The notes under the pieces were generated by a model. The model saw only the letters and a list, made by a program, of their open reading frames with translations, was not told the origin of the DNA and made no database searches. Positions 1-6,007 of a stretch of 8,377 nucleotides of DNA are shown piece by piece. Origin of the DNA: an uncultured Holophagaceae bacterium (lineage in GTDB: Bacteria > Acidobacteriota > Holophagae > Holophagales > Holophagaceae); the NCBI GenBank assembly GCA_903890595.1, contig CAITBU010000102.1:1-8377 (forward strand). The letters run 5' to 3'. How positions within the stretch are numbered: the first letter of the stretch is position 1; every line of letters starts with the position of its first letter. Made by a program: the position numbers and the translations under genes.

Positions 1-92
1 ACCTTCACCTCACGCACGCGGCATCAAATAGCGTTTCAATTACCCTCAATTATTTAAACAATCCTGAACTGTCGGCACCCCTTTTTGATGGT

Positions 93-124
93 CGAAGCGG
101 GCGAGAGGATTTGAACCTCCGAGT
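93..124. repeat. Partial copy (C) of T-arm-like repeat unit
   Basis: This is the truncated third copy of the repeat seen at 167-260 and 434-525. Only the end of the unit is present: GAGAGGATTTGAACCTCC, one base different from the other two copies, followed by GAG as in the 167-260 copy. GAGG and CCTC pair around a seven-base ATTTGAA loop, which on the minus strand looks like a tRNA T-arm. The part of the unit that should precede it (hairpin and GGTTCGAATCG segment) is absent and replaced by AT-richer DNA, so this marks one end of the array. CGAAGCGGG at 93-101 recurs at 157-165. Confidence 0.6.
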
Positions 125-136
125 GGGACCGCCCGA

Positions 137-157
137 GGCGCCACTAGATGTGGCGCC
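137..157. repeat. Perfect 8-bp hairpin between repeat units
   Basis: GGCGCCAC (137-144) pairs exactly with GTGGCGCC (150-157) around the five-base loop TAGAT. It sits between repeat copies C and A, in the place occupied by a much larger, unrelated inverted repeat between copies A and B. The 7-base direct repeat GGGACCG lies on both sides (125-131 and 163-169). No T-run follows, so a terminator role is not supported. Its function is unknown. Confidence 0.7.
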
Positions 158-166
158 GAAGCGGGA

Positions 167-260
167 CCGGCGACTGGCACAGCCAGGCGCGTTCGAATCG
201 AATGCCCTGGTGGGTCAGCGCCAAATACGGAGCACCAGCGAGAGGATTCGAACCTCCGAG
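167..260. repeat. Structured repeat unit, copy A
   Basis: A unit of about 92 bases that aligns almost end to end with 434-525. Its visible substructures are GGCG (169-172) pairing with CGCC (219-222), a CTGGC-ACA-GCCAG hairpin (174-186), a central GTTCGAATCG motif, CTGGTG (207-212) pairing with CACCAG (233-238), and a T-arm-like end in which GAGG and CCTC enclose ATTCGAA. The first hairpin differs from copy B by a compensated base pair (C-G here, T-A there), which favours a structured role. It resembles scrambled tRNA arms but does not fold as a full tRNA. Orientation is undetermined; the T-arm motif reads on the minus strand. Confidence 0.7.
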
Positions 261-417
261 GAGGCTCCGACTCCGCGCGCGGTAGCGCGTGGGAGCAGGC
301 TCCGGGGGAGCCTGCGTCAGGCGGAGACTGCCAAAGGCGCGGCTCTCCGCCTGACGCGTCCTCCCCCGGAGGACGCTCCCGCTCTTCGCTCCGCTCAATC
401 GCGGAGTCGGAGCCTCT
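260..417. repeat. 158-base inverted repeat, four-way cloverleaf fold
   Basis: A large imperfect inverted repeat lying between repeat copies A and B. The outer stem is 261-277 with 400-416 (17 bp, perfect). A second stem pairs 291-296 with 375-380. The inner stem pairs 314-327 with 344-357 (14 bp) around a 17-18-base loop. The two stretches between the second and inner stems each form their own 7-bp hairpin: AGGCTCC-GGG-GGAGCCT (297-313) and GTCCTCC-CCC-GGAGGAC (358-374). These meet at a four-way junction with no unpaired bases. Small unpaired or locally folded stretches (278-290 and 381-399) separate the outer and second stems. It could act as DNA cruciform or as RNA; no known family is recognised. 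Confidence 0.75.
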
Positions 418-433
418 GCCGCGCCGACGCAGG

Positions 434-525
434 CCGGCGATTGGCGCAGCCAAGCGCGGTTCGAATCGACTGCCCTGGTGGGTCGCCGTCACTAACGGGG
501 CACGGGCGAGAGGATTCGAACCTCC
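434..525. repeat. Structured repeat unit, copy B
   Basis: This is the partner of the unit at 167-260. It contains CCGGCGATTGGCGCAGCCAA, then GCGGTTCGAATCG, then CCCTGGTGGGTC, and ends GAGAGGATTCGAACCTCC. GGCG (436-439) pairs with CGCC (484-487). The hairpin TTGGC-GCA-GCCAA (441-453) keeps its pairing relative to copy A through a paired substitution. GCCC and GTG (472-480, with a two-base bulge) pair with CACGGGC (501-507), and CCGT-CACTA-ACGG forms a small hairpin (486-498). The flank beyond 525 differs from the flank of copies A and C, so this is the other end of the visible array. Confidence 0.7.
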
Positions 526-554
526 CCTTGAACGCACCCGCACGATCCCTCTGC

Positions 555-578
555 ACCGAACACCGAGTCGGTTTTTTT
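555..578 (+). terminator. Weak hairpin plus T7 run
   Basis: ACCGA (555-559) can pair with TCGGT (568-572) around an eight-base loop, and seven T residues cover 572-578. This has the layout of an intrinsic terminator on the plus strand, but the stem is only 5 bp. If real, it would end any transcript running out of the repeat array before cutA. Confidence 0.35.
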
Positions 579-587
579 CACCTCTGG

Positions 588-608
588 TCTGACCACCGCT
601 GAGTCAGA
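588..608. other. Small 6-bp hairpin in the cutA leader
   Basis: TCTGAC (588-593) pairs with GTCAGA (603-608) around a nine-base loop. A T5 run lies 17 bases further on (626-630), too far for a standard terminator. It could be leader structure or chance. No convincing -35/-10 pair was found between here and the cutA start; TACTAT at 660-665 resembles a -10 box but has no partner at the right spacing. Confidence 0.25.
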
Positions 609-700
609 ACTCCTGCAAATGGTCCTTTTTCGTGATCCGCACCGCATCCTTCCCCAAGTTACTATGAAGGGATCCGCCTGCCCGGCGGGGAGCCCCCTCG

Positions 701-1027
701 ATGAGCGACGCCTGCACCATCCTCACGACCTGCGGTAGCGAGGAGACAGCCCTGACCATTGCGGCCGCTCTGGTGGACCAAGCCTATGCAGCCTGCGTGA
801 ACATCATCCCGGGCATCAAGAGCTACTACTACTTCAAGGGCGAGACGCACCTCGACGAGGAGGTCATGCTGGTCATCAAGACCACCTCGGACCTCTTCCC
901 GAAGGTCTCGGAAGTCATCACTGACCTGCACACCTATGAAGTCCCCGAGATCCTCATGTTCCAGGTCGAGGCCGGTTCCGAGCCCTTCATGGATTGGATT
1001 CGGCAGAGCGTCCACCGCATGGCCTGA
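701..1027 (+). CDS. cutA: CutA divalent-ion tolerance protein
   Basis: A 108-residue protein, the usual length for CutA1, a small trimeric ferredoxin-like-fold protein first linked to copper tolerance in E. coli. Its biochemical role in most bacteria is unsettled. Family marks are the start TILTTCGSEETA (6-17), the signature ACVNIIPGIKSYYYFKG (31-47), EVMLVIKTT (54-62), HTYEVPEI (77-84) and the terminal FMDWI (96-100). No signal peptide is seen, so it is cytoplasmic. The ATG at 701 is chosen because GGGGAG (687-692) lies at ribosome-binding distance and the protein then begins at the conserved first strand. An ATG at 664 is in another frame. The next gene, glpX, begins 30 bases after the stop and probably shares its transcript. 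Identification is firm; the role in metal handling is known only from the family. Confidence 0.95.
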   Translation: MSDACTILTTCGSEETALTIAAALVDQAYAACVNIIPGIKSYYYFKGETHLDEEVMLVIKTTSDLFPKVSEVITDLHTYEVPEILMFQVEAGSEPFMDWIRQSVHRMA

Positions 1028-1057
1028 CCCCTTCGACACCCTTTTCTGGAGCCCCCC

Positions 1058-2038
1058 ATGGAACACACCCTTTCGCTCGAATTCCTCCGGGTGGTCGAAG
1101 ACGCTGCCATCGCCTGCGCCACCTCCATCGGCCACGGCCGGCGCAAGCACAGCGACAAGCAGGCGGTTGAGGCCATGCGCAAGGCCATGGAAAGCGTCCG
1201 CATGGCGGGCACCATCGTCATCGGCGAAGGCGAGCGAGACGAAGCCCCCATGCTCTACATCGGCGAGAAGGTGGGCATGGGCCCCTCCCCGGACGGCGAC
1301 CATCCCTACGTCGACATCGCTGTGGACCCCCTGGAGGGCACCAACCTCTGCGCCACCGGCGCCCCCAATGCCATCGCGGTGCTGGCGGCCACGGAGCAGG
1401 GCGGCCTCCTCCACGCCCCTGACCTCTACATGGAAAAGCTCGTGGTGGGCCCCGCAGCGAAGGGCAAGGTCAGCCTCGATGCGCCCGTGCAGGAGAACCT
1501 CGAGATCATCGCCCGCTCCTTGAGCCGGAAGGTCTCTGAGATCACCGTCAGCGTCCTGGACCGGGAGCGCCATGCCGACCTCATCGCCGACATCCGCAAG
1601 GCCGGTGCCCGCATTCAGCTCATCGGGGATGGTGACCTCAGCGCCGCCATCAGCGCCGCCGTCAGCGGCACGGGCATCCATTGCGTGATGGGTACGGGCG
1701 GAGCGCCCGAGGGCGTCATTTCCGCCGCCGCCCTCAAGTGCCTGAACGGAGAAATCCAGGGCCGCCTCAAGGTGGACAGCAACACCGCCAGTCGCGAGAA
1801 GGCTGAGGCCATGGGTGTTGACTTCGACCGCATCTACTTCACGGATGACCTCTGCCCCGGCAAGCAGATCGTCTTTGCGGCCTGCGGCGTCACCCACGGC
1901 AACCTGCTCCAGGGCGTGCGCCACTTCGGGCACGGCGTGCGCACCTCCAGCCTGATCCTCACCTACGGCACCCGCCTGGTGCGCTTCATCGACACCGTCC
2001 ACATGGAAGAAGGCGAGACCGTCACCGTCCGCTTCTAG
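1058..2038 (+). CDS. glpX: Class II fructose-1,6-bisphosphatase GlpX
   Basis: A 326-residue cytoplasmic phosphatase that hydrolyses fructose 1,6-bisphosphate to fructose 6-phosphate, the committed step of gluconeogenesis. Motifs in order are HSDK (31-34, Asp33), GEGERDEAPML (56-66, Glu57), the inositol-phosphatase-superfamily signature VDPLEGT (89-95) with Asp86 and Asp90, GDGD (190-193), GTGGAPEGV (212-220, Glu218) and VDSNTASREKAE (239-250). Asp33, Glu57, Asp86 and Glu218 match the metal-binding acids known for E. coli GlpX. Length is normal. The ATG at 1058 has GGAG at 1048-1051, six bases upstream. It follows cutA closely and is followed by a strong hairpin at 2067-2099, so the two genes look like one short operon. 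In some bacteria the class II enzyme also takes sedoheptulose 1,7-bisphosphate; the sequence alone does not decide this. Confidence 0.96.
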   Translation: MEHTLSLEFLRVVEDAAIACATSIGHGRRKHSDKQAVEAMRKAMESVRMAGTIVIGEGERDEAPMLYIGEKVGMGPSPDGDHPYVDIAVDPLEGTNLCATGAPNAIAVLAATEQGGLLHAPDLYMEKLVVGPAAKGKVSLDAPVQENLEIIARSLSRKVSEITVSVLDRERHADLIADIRKAGARIQLIGDGDLSAAISAAVSGTGIHCVMGTGGAPEGVISAAALKCLNGEIQGRLKVDSNTASREKAEAMGVDFDRIYFTDDLCPGKQIVFAACGVTHGNLLQGVRHFGHGVRTSSLILTYGTRLVRFIDTVHMEEGETVTVRF

Positions 2039-2066
2039 CCCATGACGGCACGGCACCATGCCCACG

Positions 2067-2099
2067 CCCCCCGCCCGGAGCAGTCCTCCTGGCGGGGGG
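2067..2099 (+). terminator. Hairpin terminator after glpX
   Basis: CCCCCCGCC (2067-2075) pairs perfectly with GGCGGGGGG (2091-2099). Inside, after one C/T mismatch, GGAG pairs with CTCC around CAGTC. The hairpin begins about 28 bases after the glpX stop. Only a poor T tract follows (TAGCCCGTTATTCC), so it may be a weak intrinsic terminator or a 3'-end stabiliser. Confidence 0.55.
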
Positions 2100-2130
2100 T
2101 AGCCCGTTATTCCACCCCGGGGCCTGCCCT

Positions 2131-2138
2131 GCTAGGCT
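2131..2138 (+). promoter_or_regulatory. Possible extended -10 box upstream of M13 gene
   Basis: TGCTAGGCT (about 2130-2138) fits the extended -10 pattern TGnTAnnnT and lies in the 186-base gap between the glpX hairpin and the M13 peptidase start. I see no good -35 box 17 bases upstream. The position is right for a promoter of the peptidase pair, but the motif is short and could be chance. Confidence 0.2.
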
Positions 2139-2224
2139 CATACCCTCATCTTACGAGGCCTGTAGGGACGCCGCGAACGTGCGCCGCCATCTGCTAAGTC
2201 CCCAGCACGTTTGAAAGGAACCCC

Positions 2225-4231
2225 GTGGATATCCGCCCCGCCTTGCTCGCCCTGACCGTCCTGACCGCCCTCCCGGCCCAGGTGGCCTACCGAGGCTTCA
2301 ACCCGGCCTACATGGACCCCGCCGTAAAGCCCACCCAGGACTTCTTCCAGTACGCCCTGGGGACCTGGCTCAAGCGCACCGCCATTCCCGCGGAGTACGA
2401 GCGCTACGGCGTGGACCAGGATGTGGACGCCCGGACCCATCAGACCCTGAAGGAGATCCTGGAGGCCGCCGCCACCAAGCCGGCCCCCAGGGGCAGCGAG
2501 CTGCGGAAGGTCGGCGACTTCTTTGCCAGCGGCATGGACGAGGCCACCATCGAGGCCGCCGGTGCCAAGCCCCTGGCGCCCCTCTTCGCCAGCATCCAGA
2601 AGGTGCAGGACCCCGCCTCCCTGGCTCCTGTCCTGGCCGCCCTGCACCGCCTGGGCGTCCCCGCCGCCTTCGCTGTCAGCGTTGAGCAGGACGACAAGGA
2701 AAGTGTCCGCTACTCCGTCATGGTGGCCCAGGGTGGCCTCGGCCTGCCGGATCGGGACTACTACACCAAGGACGACCCCCGCTCCAAGGAGCTGCTGGAG
2801 GCCTACCGGGCCCACATGGTGAAGCTGCTTGGCCTCGCCGGTTTCCCCGCCGGGGATGCAGCGACCATCCTGGCCTTCGAGACCCGCTTGGCCAAGGCCA
2901 GCATGACCCGGGTCGAGCTCCGTGACCCCAATGCCATCTACCACGCCATGACCCCCGCCCAGCTCAAGGCGGCCTCGGCCGGCTTCCCCGCCGAAGCCTA
3001 CTTCAAGGCCCTCGGCGTGGCGCCCCAGGACCGCACCGTGGTCCGCCAACCCGCCTTCCTGGCGGAAGTGGGCCGCATGGCCCGCGAAGTCCCCGCCGCC
3101 CAGTGGCAGGCCTACCTGCGCTGGACCCTGCTGCGCAGTGCGGCCCCCAGCCTGGGCCGTGCCTTCGAGGCGGAGTCCTTCGCCTTCAACGGCACCCGCC
3201 TGCAGGGCACGACCGCCATGCACCCCCGCTGGAAGCGCGTGATGTTCGCCGCCGACCGCGGCCTGGGCGAAGCCCTGGGCCGTCTCTACGTCCGGCAGGC
3301 CTTCCCCGCCAGCAGCAAGGATCAGGTCCTGCAGATGGTCAACAACCTGCGCACGGCCCTGGGGGCCCGCATCGATGGCCTGGACTGGATGAGCCCCGCC
3401 ACGAAGGTGAAGGCCCGGGCCAAGCTCGCCGCCATGCGCGTGAAGATCGGCTACCCGGATGTGTGGCGGGACTACACCGCCCTCAAGGTCAAGCGCCAAG
3501 TCCATGTGCTGAACATCCTGGAGACGCGGCGCTTCGAGTTCCAGCGCCGCCTGGCCAACCTGGGCAAGCCCATCGACCGCAACGAGTGGGACATGACCCC
3601 CCAGACCAACAATGCCTACTACAGTCCCTCCATGAACGAGATCGCCTTCCCGGCGGGCATCCTGCAGCCGCCCTACTTCGATCCCAAGGCCGACGATGCC
3701 GTGAACTACGGCAACATCGGCGCCACCATCGGCCACGAGATGACCCACGGCTTCGATGACGAAGGCCGCCAGTTCGACGGCGACGGCAACCTGAAAGCCT
3801 GGTGGACTGACGCGGACGAGAAGGCCTACAACGAGCGAGCAGCGCTGGTGGTCAAGCAGTTCGACGCCTACGAGCCCCTGCCCGGCCTGCACCTCAATGG
3901 CCAGCTCACCCTGGGCGAGAACATCGCTGACCTGGGTGGCCTCAAGGTCGCCTGGGATGCCTGGAAGCTCAGCCAGAAGGGCCAGCCCGCCGTGGGCCGC
4001 ACCGAAGGCTTCACGCCCGAGCAGCGCTTCTTCCTGGGCTACGCCGAGACCTGGCGCACCCTCACCCGGGAGGAGGCCACCCGGCTGCGCGCCAACACCG
4101 ATCCCCACAGCCCTGCCAAGTTCCGCGTCAATGGCCCCCTGGCCAACCTGCCTGAGTTCTTCGAGGCCTTCGGCTGCCAGGACGGGGACCCCATGAAGCG
4201 TCCCGCTGCAGCCCGCCCGGCCATCTGGTAG
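2225..4231 (+). CDS. Exported M13-family zinc endopeptidase (PepO/neprilysin-like)
   Basis: A 668-residue metallo-endopeptidase of family M13, which cuts short peptides on the amino side of hydrophobic residues. A short signal peptide (residues 1 to about 18, ending ALPA) suggests export; no lipobox cysteine is seen. The N-terminal M13 domain carries DFFQYALGTWLK (39-50) and GLGLPDRDYY (171-180). The catalytic domain has substrate-binding NAYY (463-466), zinc site HEMTH (504-508), ENIAD (565-569, third ligand Glu565 and Asp569), then His628 and Arg634, which match the transition-state and carboxylate-binding residues of neprilysin. It ends with Cys651 and the family's final Trp. All catalytic residues are present and the length is normal. 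The GTG start is chosen because AAGGA (2215-2219) lies five bases before it and a signal peptide follows; the next ATG (M30) would remove it. The C69 gene starts 28 bases downstream. Confidence 0.95.
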   Translation: MDIRPALLALTVLTALPAQVAYRGFNPAYMDPAVKPTQDFFQYALGTWLKRTAIPAEYERYGVDQDVDARTHQTLKEILEAAATKPAPRGSELRKVGDFFASGMDEATIEAAGAKPLAPLFASIQKVQDPASLAPVLAALHRLGVPAAFAVSVEQDDKESVRYSVMVAQGGLGLPDRDYYTKDDPRSKELLEAYRAHMVKLLGLAGFPAGDAATILAFETRLAKASMTRVELRDPNAIYHAMTPAQLKAASAGFPAEAYFKALGVAPQDRTVVRQPAFLAEVGRMAREVPAAQWQAYLRWTLLRSAAPSLGRAFEAESFAFNGTRLQGTTAMHPRWKRVMFAADRGLGEALGRLYVRQAFPASSKDQVLQMVNNLRTALGARIDGLDWMSPATKVKARAKLAAMRVKIGYPDVWRDYTALKVKRQVHVLNILETRRFEFQRRLANLGKPIDRNEWDMTPQTNNAYYSPSMNEIAFPAGILQPPYFDPKADDAVNYGNIGATIGHEMTHGFDDEGRQFDGDGNLKAWWTDADEKAYNERAALVVKQFDAYEPLPGLHLNGQLTLGENIADLGGLKVAWDAWKLSQKGQPAVGRTEGFTPEQRFFLGYAETWRTLTREEATRLRANTDPHSPAKFRVNGPLANLPEFFEAFGCQDGDPMKRPAAARPAIW

Positions 4232-4259
4232 CCTTCTCAGTCGCCCCGAAAGGATCCCC

Positions 4260-5909
4260 ATGCGCATCCGACCCCTCGTGCTCCTTGCCACCCTCCTCGC
4301 CGGCGGTGCTGCCCTGGACGCCTGCACCAACCTGCTGGTGACCAAGGGCGCCAGCAAGGACGGCGCGACGATGATCACCTACGCCGCCGACAGCCACACC
4401 CTCTACGGCGAGCTCTACTTCAAGCGCGGCGGCCGCCACCTGCCCAGCGAGGTGCGCGAGATCCGGGAGTGGGACAGCGGCTTCACCTTCGACACGGGCA
4501 AGATCCTGGGCAGCATCCCGGAAGCGGCGGTCACCTACACCCGGGTCGGCAACATGAACGAGCACCAGCTCGCCATCGCCGAGACCACCTTCGGCGGCCG
4601 CAAGGATCTGGCCGGCCCCAGCGGGATCATCGACTACGGCAGCCTCATCTACATCGCCCTGGAGCGCGCCAAGACGGCCCGCGAGGCCATCGAGGTGATG
4701 ACCAAGCTGACCGATGAGTTCGGCTACGCCAGCAGCGGCGAGAGCTTCTCCATCGCCGATCCCAACGAGGTCTGGATCCTCGAGATGATGGGTCGGGGCA
4801 AGGGGCAGAAGGGCGCCCTGTGGGTGGCCTACCGCCTGCCGGATGGCACCATCAGCGCCCACGCCAACCAGGCGCGCATCCGCCAGTTCCCCCAGAACGA
4901 TCCCAAGAATGCCCTCTTCAGCAAGGACCTCATTTCCTTCGCCCGCGAGAAGGGCTGGTACAAGGGCGAGGACAAGGCCTTCAGCTTCGCCGACACCTAC
5001 GCCCCCCTGACCTTCGGCGCCCTCCGGGCCTGCGAAGCCCGGGTGTGGAGCATCTTCAACCGAGCCGCCAAGAGCCAGAAGATCCCCATGGACTTCGTCA
5101 AGGCCCAGAAGGGCGCCAAGCCCATGCCGCTCTTCGTGAAGCCCGACCAGAAGCTGGATGTGCGGGACGCCATGGAGCTCATGCGCGACCACTACGAAGG
5201 CACCGAGTTCGACATGACCAAGGACTTCGGCGCCGGCCCCTACTGCCTGCCCTACCGCTGGCGGCCCATGGGCTTCAAGGTGGACGGCCAGGACTATGTC
5301 CACGAGCGGGCCATCAGCACCCAGCAGACCGGCTTCTCCTTCGTGACCCAGAGCCGCTCCTGGCTGCCGGATCCCGTGGGTGGCGTCCTCTGGTTCGGCG
5401 TGGATGACACCTACGCCACGGTCTATGTGCCCATCTCCTGCGGCATCAAGGAGCCGCCCAAGGCCTTCGCCATCGGCACCGGCAACTTCAGCGAGTTCAG
5501 CTGGGACAGCGCCTTCTGGACCTTCAACTTCGTCACCAACTACGCCTATACCCGCTGGAGCGACATGATCGTGGACGTGCAGAAGGTGCAGCGGGAGTTC
5601 GAAGGCCGCTACCTCGCCGACCAGTCCGAGGTGGACCGCACGGCTCTGGACCTCTACAAGCAGAACCCCGGCCTGGCGAAGGATTACCTGACGGGCTACG
5701 CCGCCAAGGAGACTGAGAAGCTCGTGACCCGCTGGAAGAAGCTGGGCGAGTTCCTCATCTGGAAGTACCTGGACGGCAACGTGCGCAACGAAAAGGGCGA
5801 CGTCACCCATCCCAAGGCCCCGGAAGGCTGGCTGCGGGGCATCGTCAAGGACCACGGCGACGTCATCAAGGTGAAGAAGGTCGAGGGACTTGCCCTTGAT
5901 GAGGATTAG
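4260..5909 (+). CDS. Exported C69-family (PepD-like) cysteine dipeptidase
   Basis: A 549-residue member of peptidase family C69, N-terminal-nucleophile enzymes that mostly hydrolyse dipeptides. The N-terminus is a signal peptide (MRIR, then a hydrophobic run to about residue 19) followed directly by ACTNLLVTKGAS. Cleavage after Ala21 would expose Cys22, the expected catalytic nucleophile. Other family marks are DGATMITYAADSH (34-46), NMNEHQLAIAETTFGGR (98-114) and GYASSGESFSIADPNEVWIL (155-174). The ATG at 4260 has AAAGGA at 4249-4254. It begins 28 bases after the M13 peptidase stop and is very probably co-transcribed with it. The C-terminus is lysine-rich and carries no visible membrane anchor. 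A lipoprotein reading (LDAC) is possible in form, but the Asp before Ala is unusual for a lipobox and acylation would block the nucleophile. Confidence 0.92.
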   Translation: MRIRPLVLLATLLAGGAALDACTNLLVTKGASKDGATMITYAADSHTLYGELYFKRGGRHLPSEVREIREWDSGFTFDTGKILGSIPEAAVTYTRVGNMNEHQLAIAETTFGGRKDLAGPSGIIDYGSLIYIALERAKTAREAIEVMTKLTDEFGYASSGESFSIADPNEVWILEMMGRGKGQKGALWVAYRLPDGTISAHANQARIRQFPQNDPKNALFSKDLISFAREKGWYKGEDKAFSFADTYAPLTFGALRACEARVWSIFNRAAKSQKIPMDFVKAQKGAKPMPLFVKPDQKLDVRDAMELMRDHYEGTEFDMTKDFGAGPYCLPYRWRPMGFKVDGQDYVHERAISTQQTGFSFVTQSRSWLPDPVGGVLWFGVDDTYATVYVPISCGIKEPPKAFAIGTGNFSEFSWDSAFWTFNFVTNYAYTRWSDMIVDVQKVQREFEGRYLADQSEVDRTALDLYKQNPGLAKDYLTGYAAKETEKLVTRWKKLGEFLIWKYLDGNVRNEKGDVTHPKAPEGWLRGIVKDHGDVIKVKKVEGLALDED

Positions 5910-5915
5910 CGCCTG

Positions 5916-5936
5916 CTGAAAATCTTCGATTTTCAG
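5916..5936. repeat. 9-bp hairpin just after the C69 stop
   Basis: CTGAAAATC (5916-5924) pairs perfectly with GATTTTCAG (5928-5936) around TTC. It starts six bases after the dipeptidase stop and lies immediately before a second, GC-rich hairpin. With that hairpin it forms a tandem structure at the end of the peptidase pair. As an A/T-rich stem with no following T-run, it is not a typical terminator alone. Confidence 0.55.
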
Positions 5937-5940
5937 ATCC

Positions 5941-5962
5941 GAGGCCCCGCTGGCGGGGCCTC
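5941..5962 (+). terminator. GC-rich hairpin between C69 and M1 genes
   Basis: GAGGCCCCGC (5941-5950) is the exact reverse complement of GCGGGGCCTC (5953-5962), giving a 9-bp stem with a four-base loop. A weak T stretch (GTGAGTTTG) follows. It probably ends or attenuates the M13-C69 transcript. A GTG start at 5963 for the next gene would abut this stem, which argues for the later ATG at 6008. Confidence 0.55.
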
Positions 5963-6007
5963 GTGAGTTTGGGGAATGGGTATCATCTTGAGTCTCATGA
6001 GGTCGCC

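Larger units (their letters stand above)
1..700. other. Gene-free leader with structured repeats
   Basis: No believable protein gene lies here. Open frames exist on both strands (111-602 plus, 46-543 minus), but they run through inverted repeats and T-arm-like motifs. Their translations (peptides such as RIRTSE, EDSNLP, GGSNPLAR) are the kind of spurious protein obtained by translating tRNA-like DNA. The first 60 bases are AT-rich compared with everything after them and contain TCAATTA twice, ten bases apart (36-42 and 46-52). From 93 to 525 there is an array of repeat units and hairpins, listed separately. From 526 to 700 there are two small hairpins and the leader of cutA. I tested the T-arm-like motifs for a whole tRNA and found no matching 5' acceptor strand. 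Confidence 0.75.

Noticed and set aside
93..525. Real tRNA genes around the GGTTCGAATCC motifs
   Set aside because: A T-arm-like stem and seven-base loop can be drawn, but no complementary 5' acceptor strand, anticodon arm or CCA end fits at the right distance on either strand.
93..525. CRISPR array or integron attC array
   Set aside because: Units are about 92 bases, not short regular repeats; the spaces are self-complementary and of very different sizes. No attC core (RYYYAAC/GTTRRRY) pair or integrase gene is visible.
555..578. Resemblance to the 3' terminator hairpin of the S. pyogenes tracrRNA (CACCGAGTCGGT plus T-run)
   Set aside because: A 12-base match at a GC-rich terminator-like site is likely chance. 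There is no CRISPR repeat, anti-repeat or cas gene in the window.
111..602. Long open frames on both strands (111-602 plus; 46-543 and 144-398 minus)
   Set aside because: They span the repeat units and the large inverted repeat. Their peptides repeat the motifs produced by translating T-arm-like DNA, and no ribosome binding site or known domain is present.
660..665. TACTAT as a -10 box for cutA
   Set aside because: It matches four of six consensus bases but has no -35 element at 16-18 bases upstream.
662..2065. Long minus-strand open frames opposite cutA-glpX, M13, C69 and M1 (662-2065, 2138-4378, 4128-5855, 5933-7735)
   Set aside because: They mirror well-identified plus-strand genes and arise from GC-rich third positions. 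They have low-complexity Gly/Ala/Val/His composition and no family motifs.
5963..6007. GTG start giving the M1 peptidase 15 extra residues
   Set aside because: It directly abuts the 5941-5962 hairpin and has no ribosome binding site, whereas the ATG at 6008 has GAGG five bases upstream and begins near the usual family start.
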